A DNA stretch of 64,000 nt from Mucilaginibacter cryoferens. GTDB lineage: Bacteria; Bacteroidota; Bacteroidia; Sphingobacteriales; Sphingobacteriaceae. The stretch lies in NCBI RefSeq assembly GCF_014205845.1, contig NZ_JACHCR010000007.1:186001-250000 (forward strand), in the 5' to 3' direction. The notes under the pieces are model-generated. The model saw only the letters and a list, made by a program, of their open reading frames with translations. It ran no database searches and was not told where the DNA came from. Position 1 is the first letter of the stretch. Every line of letters begins with the position of its first letter. Of this stretch, positions 9,436 to 17,172 are shown one piece after another. The position numbers and the translations under genes were made by a program.

Positions 9436-9528
9436 AGGGGGAGCAATTGTAGATAACTAAAGAAAATAATTCGATATAATTTAAACATCCTCCTTTTCAT
9501 TCCCCCTTTAAGGGGCTAGGGGGCTTAA
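9414..9528 (+). repeat. GC-rich palindrome (CCCCCTAAAGGGGG family) in the ATP-grasp/alpha-E joint
   Basis: The left arm (about 9415-9443) contains CCCCCTAAAGGGGG and the right arm (about 9499-9527) contains CCCCCTTTAAGGGG. The arms are inverted copies with a few mismatches around a 55-base AT-rich spacer. The left arm overlaps the last codons of the ATP-grasp gene. The right arm ends ten bases before the alpha-E start codon. A second member of the family lies at 48232-48307. Confidence 0.8.
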
Positions 9529-9537
9529 GGATCTAAT

Positions 9538-10473
9538 ATGTTAAGCAGGGTTGCAGCAAGTTTTTATTGGTTAAGCCGTTACATTGAGCGCAGCGATGGT
9601 ATGCTGCGGATGCTCAAAATTAATTATGCGTCGTCGCAGGATACTGTTCAGGAATTTACCTGGGAGCCTGTGATCAGAATTTTTGCCGGAATTAACGAGG
9701 CCGAGATTGAGAAACTGGAGAACGACAGCCGGTCGGTGTTAAAATATATGGTTACGGGTAAAAGCAATCCAAACTCCATACTCAACATTATTACCCTGGC
9801 CAGGGAGAACGCCCGTGGCGTACAGGAACACATATCCAAGGATCTTTGGCAATGCCTTAACGAGTATTACCATACGGTAAAAGATCCTCGCCTGGAGCGG
9901 TCCTTACAGCGCGAGGACCCTATTGGGGTATTAGACGTACTCATAAAGCAGGTAATGCTTTACTACGGCACGGCCGAGATAACGATGGAGCGTGGCGAAG
10001 GCCGAAGCTTTATGAACATTGGCAAGTACCTGGAGCGGGCCATACAATCGGTTGATATTTTGGATACCAAGTTCAGCTCGATAAGCGACAACCCCGATCT
10101 CTTGACGGACACTACCTACTGGAAACATTTATTGCTCTCGTTAGGCGGATATGAGTTGTACCTTAAAACATACCGTGAAGGTTTTGAAGCCGAGAATGTA
10201 TTAGAACAGGTAGCATTAAATAACGATTTCCCCCGATCTGTTATCTATTCGGTAAATAACATACACCGTTATTTCGATAGGTTGAAGAATGACAGTAATG
10301 TAGATACCTTCCGCGAGATGTCGTTCCAGATCGGCAGGTTACAAAGCAGGATCAAGTACAGTTCGGTAAAAAGTATCCGAGCCGAAGGACTGCATGTGTT
10401 TTTAACACAAACCCGAAAAGAACTATATGGCATAGGTAACTCATTAAACGAATATTACTTTGCAAACTCCTAA
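9538..10473 (+). CDS. Alpha-E domain protein
   Basis: The 311-residue product is almost wholly alpha-helical and opens with the family signature MLSRVAASFYWLSRYIERSD. Later family features are RENARGVQEH, SFMNIGKYLERA and RTRKELYGIGN-like segments. The alpha-E family (formerly DUF403) is found next to circularly permuted ATP-grasp and transglutaminase-like genes, an arrangement seen here on both sides. The biochemical role is unknown; involvement with the neighbouring ligase is inference from context. The start follows a palindrome by ten bases. Confidence 0.88.
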   Translation: MLSRVAASFYWLSRYIERSDGMLRMLKINYASSQDTVQEFTWEPVIRIFAGINEAEIEKLENDSRSVLKYMVTGKSNPNSILNIITLARENARGVQEHISKDLWQCLNEYYHTVKDPRLERSLQREDPIGVLDVLIKQVMLYYGTAEITMERGEGRSFMNIGKYLERAIQSVDILDTKFSSISDNPDLLTDTTYWKHLLLSLGGYELYLKTYREGFEAENVLEQVALNNDFPRSVIYSVNNIHRYFDRLKNDSNVDTFREMSFQIGRLQSRIKYSSVKSIRAEGLHVFLTQTRKELYGIGNSLNEYYFANS

Positions 10474-10476
10474 TTT

Positions 10477-10563
10477 TAATTTGAAAATGTGATTATTTGA
10501 AAATGATAAAAAAAGAGTGATTTAAAAATTGAAGTGACAGGTCATTTTCAAATCCTCAAATTA
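10477..10563 (+). repeat. AT-rich palindrome in the alpha-E/transglutaminase joint
   Basis: The left arm 10477-10506 (TAATTTGAAAATG words) and the right arm 10542-10563 (TCATTTTCAAAT words) are imperfect inverted copies. The element starts three bases after the alpha-E stop and ends 13 bases before the next start. Confidence 0.6.
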
Positions 10564-10576
10564 ACTAATTGAAACC

Positions 10577-11551
10577 ATGCCCGATTTTAAGATACAACAT
10601 ATTACCAAATACAGCTACGAAGGAATGGTGCGCGATAGCGCAAACCAAATTGTACTGTACCCCATAAAAGACGAATACCAGGACGTAAACCACCACGAAC
10701 TATCTATAACCGGCAATCCGGTTATAGATACCCATATTGATTATTACGGTAATGAGATAGGTAGCTTTACGCATAGCGAACCACATTCTGTAATGCTCAT
10801 CAACTCCAAACTAACTGTAACCACCAGGCAGCGTCCACTACCTGTTACCGATATTTTCCCTGATCAACAGTGGGAATACCTGAAACAGATTCAATACATG
10901 GTGCCCTACATTGATTTTTTAAAGCAGGAGTATTTTGAGGGGCTACCCGAATTGCAGGTTATAGTTAACCAGGAAAAAGCATACGATGACACCCCGTTCC
11001 AGATAGCGTTGCGCTTTTGCGGCTATGTGTACCAAAACTTCGAATACATTAAAGGTGTAACCACGGTTGAAACCACGCTGGATGAAGTATGGAAACTAAA
11101 GGCCGGTGTATGCCAGGATTTTGCCCATATTTTAATGGTGATGCTCCGTCTGCTAAAGATTCCGGCCCGGTACGTAAGCGGTTATATTTGCACCAATAGC
11201 AGCACTATGCGCGGCGAAGGCGCCACTCATGCCTGGACCGAAGCCTACATCCCCGATTATGGCTGGCTGGGTATCGATCCTACCAATAATTGCGTTGCTA
11301 ATGAAACCCATGTGCGCCTGGCAGTTGGCCGAAATTTTTCTGACTGCTCGCCGGTAAAAGGTGTATACAAAGGCACATCGGGCCACAAACTGGAAGTAGC
11401 CGTAAGCGTGGATGACGATGAAAACAACTTTACGAGTATCGACGATAAAGCGCATCACGATAACACCTTACAGCCCGTTACTGAAGCCCCGAAGAATAGC
11501 TATCAACGGCATATGGAGATCATTCAGCAGCAACAACAGCAGCAACAATAA
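10577..11551 (+). CDS. Transglutaminase-like cysteine peptidase family protein
   Basis: The 324-residue protein has an N-terminal beta domain (bacterial transglutaminase-like N-terminal region, about residues 1-90) and a papain-like core. The catalytic triad is visible: Cys about 179 in KAGVCQDFAH, His about 218 in GATHAWTEAY and Asp about 234 in GIDPTNN. It is the third gene of the ATP-grasp / alpha-E / transglutaminase set and may hydrolyse or transfer the amide bonds that the ATP-grasp partner makes; that is inference. The C-terminus ends in a run of nine Gln (with some CAG/CAA alternation), which is odd and may be slippage-prone. Confidence 0.88.
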   Translation: MPDFKIQHITKYSYEGMVRDSANQIVLYPIKDEYQDVNHHELSITGNPVIDTHIDYYGNEIGSFTHSEPHSVMLINSKLTVTTRQRPLPVTDIFPDQQWEYLKQIQYMVPYIDFLKQEYFEGLPELQVIVNQEKAYDDTPFQIALRFCGYVYQNFEYIKGVTTVETTLDEVWKLKAGVCQDFAHILMVMLRLLKIPARYVSGYICTNSSTMRGEGATHAWTEAYIPDYGWLGIDPTNNCVANETHVRLAVGRNFSDCSPVKGVYKGTSGHKLEVAVSVDDDENNFTSIDDKAHHDNTLQPVTEAPKNSYQRHMEIIQQQQQQQQ

Positions 11552-11553
11552 TT

Positions 11554-11749
11554 GATGTGCAGGTGTGCAGATTTCAGATGTGCAAATGCTTTTGAATGGC
11601 AATTGGTAGATTTTTAGATAAAAAATAGAGAAGCCGGCTTGATAATCAAACCGGCTTCTCTATTTTTTATCTGCAGATCTGAAATCTGCACACCTGCACA
11701 TCTATTCCCTCATCTGCACATTTGCAAATCTGAAATCTGCACATCTAAA
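11554..11749. repeat. Long palindrome of the GATGTGCAG family
   Basis: The left arm 11554-11579 and right arm 11677-11702 are perfect inverted copies over 26 bases (core GATGTGCAGGTGTGC). A further degenerate right-arm copy is at about 11710-11747. Inside the arms lies a strong bidirectional terminator. A second member at 29424-29549 shares 31 bases exactly with the left arm. It fills the space between two convergent genes. Confidence 0.85.
11616..11672. terminator. Bidirectional terminator between convergent genes
   Basis: A perfect 22-bp inverted repeat (11616-11637 with 11651-11672; core AGAGAAGCCGG) around a 13-base loop, with A and T runs at the outer ends so that both strands give a hairpin followed by U residues. 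It serves the transglutaminase gene on plus and the thioredoxin-like gene on minus. Confidence 0.9.
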
Positions 11750-11751
11750 AC

Positions 11752-12240
11752 TTACACTTTCTTAAGCGTTTCCATCAGCACCGGTATTTTTGGCACCTTA
11801 TCATAAGCCTGGAAAAGCTTGCCTGTTTTATCGTAGATGGCAATATAAGGCGTGGTTTGTACGTGATAATAGCGCTGCACTACGTAGGTATACCCTTCCG
11901 TTCCTATAATAATATTATGGTACTTAACCAGGTCGAAATCGCGCTGAAAAACCTGGATGGCTTTTAATTGATTTACAAATGTGATCATTACTATCTGCAC
12001 ATCTTTCAGCTTCGCCAGCTCTGGTTTCAGATCGTACATCAAATGCTGGCAATGGCTACAATCCGGCGAAAAGTAGATCACCATCACAGGCTTATTTTTC
12101 TTAAGGTCGGCAGGTGTTACATACACACTGTCGGTTGTTAAGATATGATATGGTGCAATTTTACTGTTGGCAGGCATGGTTTGGGCCTGGCTGCAACCGG
12201 CGGCTACAATAAGGCAAAGTAACAAGCATATTCTTTTCAT
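11752..12240 (-). CDS. Thioredoxin-fold lipoprotein (TlpA/AhpC-like)
   Basis: Read from the ATG at 12240, the 162-residue protein starts with a lipoprotein signal (lipobox VAAGC, Cys 16). It continues with a thioredoxin fold: VMVIYFSPDCSHCQ carries the CSHC redox pair, and the cis-Pro loop TTPYIAIYD follows. The family reduces disulfides or acts as a thiol oxidoreductase in the periplasm. The C-SHC spacing is CxxC, as in resilient TlpA-like proteins. The 12258 start adds six residues before the signal and is less likely. The gene converges on the transglutaminase gene; no operon partner is evident. Confidence 0.82.
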   Translation of the reverse strand: MKRICLLLCLIVAAGCSQAQTMPANSKIAPYHILTTDSVYVTPADLKKNKPVMVIYFSPDCSHCQHLMYDLKPELAKLKDVQIVMITFVNQLKAIQVFQRDFDLVKYHNIIIGTEGYTYVVQRYYHVQTTPYIAIYDKTGKLFQAYDKVPKIPVLMETLKKV

Positions 12241-12280
12241 TGTGTTTATATAAATCATCTAAAGCATAGTTACGATTATT

Positions 12281-13300
12281 TTAACTTTCCAGCAATTCTA
12301 TCTGCCAGGCTATATGTTCTTCCGTTACCGGAAACAACGCGTTTTCTCTCACTGTATGATACACAGCATCAAATAAACCATTATAATTACCTTTGGCTGA
12401 CGGTACCCACTCTACAGTTTTCTGATTATCGGCACCCATTAACACCAATTTACCTTCGCTTCCTTCGGGCTCAATACCAAAGCCCTCAGCATCCGGCATT
12501 ATGCCCGTATCCAGCTGCGCTTCCTGCACATCGGTACGTAGTTTAACAAAGCTGCCTAGTGTACCGTGAATCACGAAGCCGGGCAAAGCCTCTGCAATAA
12601 GCAGTCCCGAGGTTAAGTACACATTGAGCTGGTTGGGGTATTTTAAGTGAATATTAAAGTAATCATCAACCTGCGACCCCGGGCGATGCGTGGCCGTTGT
12701 TTTAACATAACTTAATGGCCTGCCAAAAATACTGATGGCATTATCAACCAGATGGGCACCAAGATCATAAGTTAAACCATTCCCCGGCGTTCCCTTGGTT
12801 TCTTTAAATTGTTTTACGCCAATAGGCATGCGGTACCTGTCCAGCCTGAAGTGAACCTCAATCAGCTCCCCTAACCTGCCGCTTTCAATAACTTTTTTTA
12901 CTGAGATAAAACCACTATCGTACCTGCGGTTTTGGTATATCATCACTTTTAAACCAAGCTGCCTGCCCAGGTCAAACAATGCCTTTACCTCGGCCGAAGT
13001 AACCGCCGCCGGTTTTTCAATCAGCACATGTTTGCCGGCATTTAAAGCCTGTATGGCGTAATCAAAGTGGGTATTATTGGGGGTGTTTACTATAATGAGT
13101 TCAATTTCGGTATCATTCAATAATTCGTCCGTTGTGTTATAGCTAATTACATCGGGGTATATTTTACCGGCCTTTTTTTCATGGCGCTCTACAACGGCCT
13201 TAAAAGTAAAACCCCGATTAGTAGTTAAAAACGGCGCGTGAAATATCCGGCCCGACATGCCGTAGGCCATCAGGCCCGTTACTATTGGTTTTGTTGACAT
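12281..13300 (-). CDS. Gfo/Idh/MocA family oxidoreductase
   Basis: A 339-residue NAD(P)-dependent dehydrogenase. The Rossmann motif is GLMAYGMSGRIFH at residues 9-21, followed by IVNTPNNTHFDYA and the family motif EKPAAVTS at about residues 95-102. The C-terminal half contains the substrate-side sheet with YDLGAHLVDNAISIFG, holding the conserved His of the family. The substrate is probably a sugar, inositol or related polyol, but the sequence does not say which. It is a lone gene ending 40 bases before the thioredoxin-like lipoprotein start. Confidence 0.88.
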   Translation of the reverse strand: MSTKPIVTGLMAYGMSGRIFHAPFLTTNRGFTFKAVVERHEKKAGKIYPDVISYNTTDELLNDTEIELIIVNTPNNTHFDYAIQALNAGKHVLIEKPAAVTSAEVKALFDLGRQLGLKVMIYQNRRYDSGFISVKKVIESGRLGELIEVHFRLDRYRMPIGVKQFKETKGTPGNGLTYDLGAHLVDNAISIFGRPLSYVKTTATHRPGSQVDDYFNIHLKYPNQLNVYLTSGLLIAEALPGFVIHGTLGSFVKLRTDVQEAQLDTGIMPDAEGFGIEPEGSEGKLVLMGADNQKTVEWVPSAKGNYNGLFDAVYHTVRENALFPVTEEHIAWQIELLES

Positions 13301-13345
13301 AGGTGTTTGCCTTTAGTTGAGGAGTAAAAATAAGAAAAATACCCT

Positions 13346-13501
13346 TGTCATTCTGAGGCACGAAGAATCTATTCTACTCTTTCGTTACTATTCATGACAT
13401 ACTTTAGAAACGATTATTATCCCGAGGTACGAAGGATCTTCTTCGCCCTGTTAATTGCAGACTTTTATAGTGAAGAAGATTCTTCGTTCCTCAGAATGAC
13501 A
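13346..13501. repeat. Palindromic intergenic element (GTCATTCTGAGG family)
   Basis: The arms 13346-13370 and 13477-13501 are inverted copies with 24 of 25 positions alike (core TTCTGAGG, ACGAAGAATCT). An inner, weaker pair of the same words (about 13421-13443 and 13470-13490) gives nested pairing. It occupies most of the 331-base gap between the Gfo/Idh/MocA gene and dnaK. No ORF was seen. Elements with similar words recur in Bacteroidota intergenic regions. Confidence 0.8.
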
Positions 13502-13578
13502 GGTGGTGAGGGGATCTCTTAACTCATTTTCACCTACAGAGTCCGCAGGTTTTATAACTCACGTCAGCTAAAAACCAC

Positions 13579-13610
13579 AAAAAAGCCCGGCTGAATTTCT
13601 TCAACCGGGC
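13579..13610 (-). terminator. Terminator of dnaK
   Basis: The stem GCCCGG(C/T)TGAA (13585-13595 with 13600-13610, one G-U type pair) has a four-base loop and, on the minus strand, is followed by a T run. It sits 22 bases after the dnaK stop. Confidence 0.85.
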
Positions 13611-13631
13611 CCTTTATATTTAACTCGAAAC

Positions 13632-15545
13632 TTAGTTTTTCTCGTCTTTTACTTCTTCAAAGTCAACATCAGTTACGGTGTCGCCATGATCCTGGGCGCC
13701 TGCACCTGCGTTACCTTCTGGTGCGCCACCTTGCGGAGCGTCGCCTGCGGCTTTGTACATCTCTTCAGATGCAGTAGCCCATGCAGCGTTCAGTTCGGTC
13801 TGAGCAGTTTCTATAGCTGCAAAGTCTTTAGCCGAATAAGCTTCTTTTAATTTAGCTAAACCAGCTTCGATAGGAGCTTTTTTATCAGCACCAATTTTAT
13901 CGCCGTACTCTTTCAGTTGTTTTTCTGTAGAGAAGATCAATGCATCAGCACCATTCAATTTTTCAACTTCTTCTTTTGCTTTCTGATCAGACTCGGCATT
14001 AGCTTCAGCTTCATCCTTCATCCTTTTGATCTCGGCATCAGTTAAGCCAGATGAAGCTTCGATACGGATCTTTTGCTCTTTACCGGTTGCTTTATCTTTA
14101 GCAGATACATGCAAAATACCGTTGGCGTCAATATCAAAGGTTACTTCAACCTGTGGCACACCGCGAGGTGCCGGTGGAATACCATCTAAGTGGAAACGAC
14201 CTATAGTACGGTTACCCGCTGCCATTGGGCGCTCACCCTGTAATATGTGTATCTCAACAGATGGCTGGCTATCGCTGGCAGTTGAAAAAGTTTCAGATTT
14301 TTTAGTTGGGATAGTTGTGTTAGACTCAATTAATTTAGTCATTACACCACCCATAGTTTCAATACCTAATGAAAGCGGGGTAACATCCAATAACAACACA
14401 TCCTTAACTTCACCTGTTAACACGCCACCTTGAATAGCAGCACCAATAGCTACAACCTCATCAGGGTTAACACCTTTTGAAGGCGTTTTACCAAAGAACT
14501 TCTGAACAGCATCCTGTATAGCAGGGATACGTGTAGAACCACCCACCAGGATAACTTCGTCGATATCTGAAGTGCTGTAACCTGCATTTTTCAATGCGGT
14601 TCTGCAAGGCTCAATAGTACGTTTGATCAGGCTATCTGCCAGTTGCTCAAATTTTGCACGGGTTAAAGTTTTAACCAAGTGTTTAGGCATACCATCGGCA
14701 GCAGTAATGTATGGCAAGTTAATTTCTGTTTGTGCAGAACTTGATAACTCAATTTTAGCTTTCTCAGCAGATTCTTTTAAACGTTGTAAAGCCATTGGAT
14801 CTTTACGCAGATCAATACCTTCGTCGCTTTTAAATTCGTCGGCTAACCAGTCAATAATTACCTGGTCAAAGTCATCACCACCTAAGTGCGTGTCACCATC
14901 GGTTGATTTTACTTCAAAAACGCCATCACCTAATTCAAGGATAGATACGTCATGTGTACCACCACCACAGTCAAAAACTGCAATTTTCATATCCTTGTGT
15001 GCTTTATCAAAGCCATAAGCCAAGGCAGCAGCAGTAGGTTCGTTAATGATACGACGAACTTTTAAACCAGCAATTTCACCGGCTTCTTTAGTAGCCTGGC
15101 GTTGTGCATCGTTAAAGTAAGCAGGTACAGTAATAACGGCTTCTGTAACTTCAGTTCCTAAAAAGTCTTCGGCAGTTTTCTTCATTTTCTGAAGGATCAT
15201 TGCAGAGATCTCTTGTGGAGTGTATTTACGATCGCCAATTTCAACACGTGGGGTGTTATTATCGCCTTTAACAACGTTATAAGGTACACGTGATGCCTCG
15301 TTAGTAACCTCGTTAAACTGGTTACCCATAAAGCGCTTAATAGAAGAAATGGTTTTTGTAGGGTTAGTGATTGCCTGACGTTTAGCCGGATCACCAACTT
15401 TACGCTCGCCGTTATCAATAAAAGCTACAACGGATGGCGTAGTACGTTTGCCCTCGCTGTTTGCTATAACTACAGGTTCGTTACCTTCCATTACAGCCAC
15501 GCAGGAGTTTGTTGTTCCTAAGTCGATTCCAATTATTTTAGACAT
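13632..15545 (-). CDS. dnaK: Molecular chaperone DnaK (Hsp70)
   Basis: A 637-residue Hsp70 that refolds and protects proteins by ATP cycles with DnaJ and GrpE. The N-terminal ATPase begins [13 protein letters not shown], contains [25 protein letters not shown] and [10 protein letters not shown], and is followed by the [14 protein letters not shown] linker and a beta domain. The lid region ends in the family C-terminus [14 protein letters not shown]. The start at 15545 gives the normal N-terminus; 27 further residues from an upstream start at 15626 are not family-like. dnaJ and grpE are not adjacent. Regulation is discussed at the upstream promoter candidate. Confidence 0.97.
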   Translation of the reverse strand: MSKIIGIDLGTTNSCVAVMEGNEPVVIANSEGKRTTPSVVAFIDNGERKVGDPAKRQAITNPTKTISSIKRFMGNQFNEVTNEASRVPYNVVKGDNNTPRVEIGDRKYTPQEISAMILQKMKKTAEDFLGTEVTEAVITVPAYFNDAQRQATKEAGEIAGLKVRRIINEPTAAALAYGFDKAHKDMKIAVFDCGGGTHDVSILELGDGVFEVKSTDGDTHLGGDDFDQVIIDWLADEFKSDEGIDLRKDPMALQRLKESAEKAKIELSSSAQTEINLPYITAADGMPKHLVKTLTRAKFEQLADSLIKRTIEPCRTALKNAGYSTSDIDEVILVGGSTRIPAIQDAVQKFFGKTPSKGVNPDEVVAIGAAIQGGVLTGEVKDVLLLDVTPLSLGIETMGGVMTKLIESNTTIPTKKSETFSTASDSQPSVEIHILQGERPMAAGNRTIGRFHLDGIPPAPRGVPQVEVTFDIDANGILHVSAKDKATGKEQKIRIEASSGLTDAEIKRMKDEAEANAESDQKAKEEVEKLNGADALIFSTEKQLKEYGDKIGADKKAPIEAGLAKLKEAYSAKDFAAIETAQTELNAAWATASEEMYKAAGDAPQGGAPEGNAGAGAQDHGDTVTDVDFEEVKDEKN

Positions 15546-15592
15546 ATGATTGTTTTTTCTTGATTTTATTAATTTACTACAACACCTATTTA

Positions 15593-15608
15593 ACAACGTT
15601 TGTGCCAA
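15593..15608 (-). promoter_or_regulatory. Possible sigma-54 type promoter of dnaK
   Basis: On the minus strand the sequence TTGGCACAAACGTTGT resembles the -24/-12 consensus TGGCAC-N5-TTGC. It is 48 bases before the dnaK start; transcription would begin about 12 bases downstream of the TTG. The inverted repeat GTCAT-AA-ATGAC at 15659-15670 lies upstream and could be an activator or heat-shock site. The final base of the -12 box (T for C) is off consensus. Confidence 0.35.
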
Positions 15609-15781
15609 ACGCATTTGGCAGGGCATATGGTCAGGATGGCAATTATCGCGTCAGAAAAGTCATAAATGACAATGACAGGTTGGCAGAAAGTGAATGATTG
15701 TGCTGGTGAAAGAAGAAAGATTAAAGGTTAAAGATTGCAAAACAACAATCGAAACTGCACTATAAATTTATTAATAAAACG

Positions 15782-15789
15782 TAAATTTG
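15782..15789 (+). promoter_or_regulatory. -7 element TAAATTTG three bases before the antitoxin start
   Basis: TAAATTTG matches TAnnTTTG exactly and is followed by TGT and then the ATG at 15793. A leaderless transcript is predicted. No -33 box was found at the usual spacing. Confidence 0.45.
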
Positions 15790-15792
15790 TGT

Positions 15793-16005
15793 ATGGAAAC
15801 TTTAATTGTACTACCTAAGGATAAAGAGCAATTAGCGGCATTAAAGGCAATTATGAAAGCCCTTAAGGTTAACTTCAAAACTGAAAAAACAAAGGATAAC
15901 TTGTACAATCCTGTGTTTGTTGCCAAAATGAAAGAAAGTGAGGCAGATTTTAAAGCGGGTAGAACCACTAAAATAGACCCTGCCGATATATGGAACTTAG
16001 AATAA
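15793..16005 (+). CDS. Antitoxin of a YoeB-type toxin-antitoxin pair
   Basis: A 70-residue protein beginning METLIVLPKDKEQLAALKAIM. It has an N-terminal strand and helix that can form the DNA-binding dimer, and an acidic-to-basic C-terminal tail (TTKIDPADIWNLE) of the length expected for toxin neutralisation. It resembles the small DUF2683-like antitoxins of Bacteroidota. The toxin reading frame begins 16 bases before its stop, the classical translational coupling of such pairs. A TTG at 15787 in the same frame is not preferred because the ATG at 15793 gives the family N-terminus. Confidence 0.75.
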   Translation: METLIVLPKDKEQLAALKAIMKALKVNFKTEKTKDNLYNPVFVAKMKESEADFKAGRTTKIDPADIWNLE

Positions 16006-16250
16006 CCGATACTGCTAAAGAGGATATTAAATTTTTCTTAAAAAGCGGTCAATCCAATTTAGTAAAAAAAATCGAACAACTTCTTTCTTCTATAAAAGAC
16101 ACTCCGTTTTCCGGTATTGGTAAACCAGAACCTTTGAAACACCAATATTCAGGTAAATGGTCGAGACGAATTGATGTTAAGAATCGCATCGTATATGAAG
16201 TAATTGATGATACAATTGTTATTTATTCCTTTAAAGGCCATTATCAATAG
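15990..16250 (+). CDS. yoeB: YoeB/Txe family mRNA interferase toxin
   Basis: An 86-residue RelE-superfamily toxin that cleaves mRNA on the ribosome. Family features are GIGKPEPLKHQYSGKWSRRID at about residues 43-63 (Glu-Pro-Leu and Ser-Arg-Arg core), RIVYEV and the C-terminal YSFKGHYQ with the conserved His-Tyr. It is fused in operon with the antitoxin through a 16-base overlap. The intact core motifs suggest an active toxin. Confidence 0.9.
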   Translation: MELRITDTAKEDIKFFLKSGQSNLVKKIEQLLSSIKDTPFSGIGKPEPLKHQYSGKWSRRIDVKNRIVYEVIDDTIVIYSFKGHYQ

Positions 16251-16401
16251 ATATTAATAATAGCGTTGCCTTTCCGCTTATACGCCCACGGGGCCTTAGG
16301 GTCGGGCTGGTATCCGCTCCCTTACCCAACTTGCATCCGCAAAAAAAGCCGTCCCTGCAACGTTTCCACTCACACCTGCGTCATATAAAAAAACAGGCGA
16401 C
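16251..16401. other. GC-rich spacer, possible degenerate intergenic repeat
   Basis: The 150 bases between the toxin and the GIN-domain gene are more GC-rich than their surroundings (words such as CCACGGGGCC and GGGTCGGGCTGG). They resemble intergenic repeat remnants that I recall from related genomes, but nothing in the window confirms it. No ORF. Confidence 0.25.
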
Positions 16402-17100
16402 ATGAAAAAACTTATCTTCTCTGGGATAGTATTGTTATTTACAGTTTCAATGGCTATTAATGCGTCCGCGCAGGCGGTTACAAGAAATATTTCGGGGTTT
16501 ACCGGCGTTAGCTGCGGCGGCCCATTCAATGTGTTTATTAAAATAGACGGCACAGAAAGTATTAAACTTGATGTTGATGCCAATGTGGTTAATGACATTA
16601 CAACCGAAGTAGAAAACGGCATCCTGAAGGTAGAATTTAAAGACCATTGGAAATCGCACCGCAATATTCAGCGTGCCAATATTTATATTACAGCAAAAAA
16701 CCTCAATTACCTGGGCAACAACGGATCGGGTAACACCACGGTTGAGGGTGTAATGACAGGCCAAAACGCTAAGGTTGCATTAAGCGGATCGGGCAATATT
16801 AAAACCTCGGTTAAATCCGGCACGCTCGACTTAGGGATCAGCGGCTCGGGCTCTATTGATATCAACGGCAGCACCGGCATGGCCGATGTACATATTAACG
16901 GCTCTGGCGAAGTAAACGGCAAAGAGTTGAAAACAGAAACGGTAGAAGCTCGTATTTCCGGCTCGGGTAGTGTAAATATTATTGCCGATAAAACCGTATC
17001 AGCCCGAATCTCGGGTTCGGGAAGTGTATTATACTCGGGCAACGCCACAACCGGCGATACACATTACGCAGGATCGGGCAGGGTAAGCAAGATAGACTAA
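16402..17100 (+). CDS. Secreted GIN-domain (DUF2807) protein
   Basis: The 232-residue product has a clear signal peptide (MKKLIFSGIVLLFTVSMAINASAQ). The mature protein is a right-handed beta-helix-like repeat of the head GIN domain family: DUF2807 features are SGFTGVSCGGPF at about residues 30-41 and serial GSGS/GSG turns (GSGNTTVEG, GSGNIKTS, GSGSIDING, GSGEVNGKE, GSGSVNII). The fold resembles adhesins; function is not known, and a cell-surface or binding role is inferred. Confidence 0.85.
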   Translation: MKKLIFSGIVLLFTVSMAINASAQAVTRNISGFTGVSCGGPFNVFIKIDGTESIKLDVDANVVNDITTEVENGILKVEFKDHWKSHRNIQRANIYITAKNLNYLGNNGSGNTTVEGVMTGQNAKVALSGSGNIKTSVKSGTLDLGISGSGSIDINGSTGMADVHINGSGEVNGKELKTETVEARISGSGSVNIIADKTVSARISGSGSVLYSGNATTGDTHYAGSGRVSKID

Positions 17101-17115
17101 TCCGCACCCACCCAA

Positions 17116-17155
17116 AACAAGAAAGGATCGCCTAAACAAGCGATCCTTTCTTGTT
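17116..17155. terminator. Bidirectional terminator between convergent genes
   Basis: A perfect 16-bp inverted repeat (core GAAAGGATCGC) with an eight-base loop, between the GIN-domain gene (+) and the serine hydrolase gene (-). Its T-rich outer end on each strand is short. Confidence 0.85.
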
Positions 17156-17172
17156 TCAATAAGTAATATTGC

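Noticed and set aside
14026..14433. Plus-strand ORFs inside dnaK, and similar long antisense frames in rpsA, pyrB, tyrS, icd and the M28 peptidase gene
   Set aside because: They lie opposite clear genes with normal codon use and show no domain or start signal; they are shadow frames.
15546..15626. N-terminal extension of DnaK
   Set aside because: The residues are not Hsp70-like and overlap the promoter region; [12 protein letters not shown] is the normal start.
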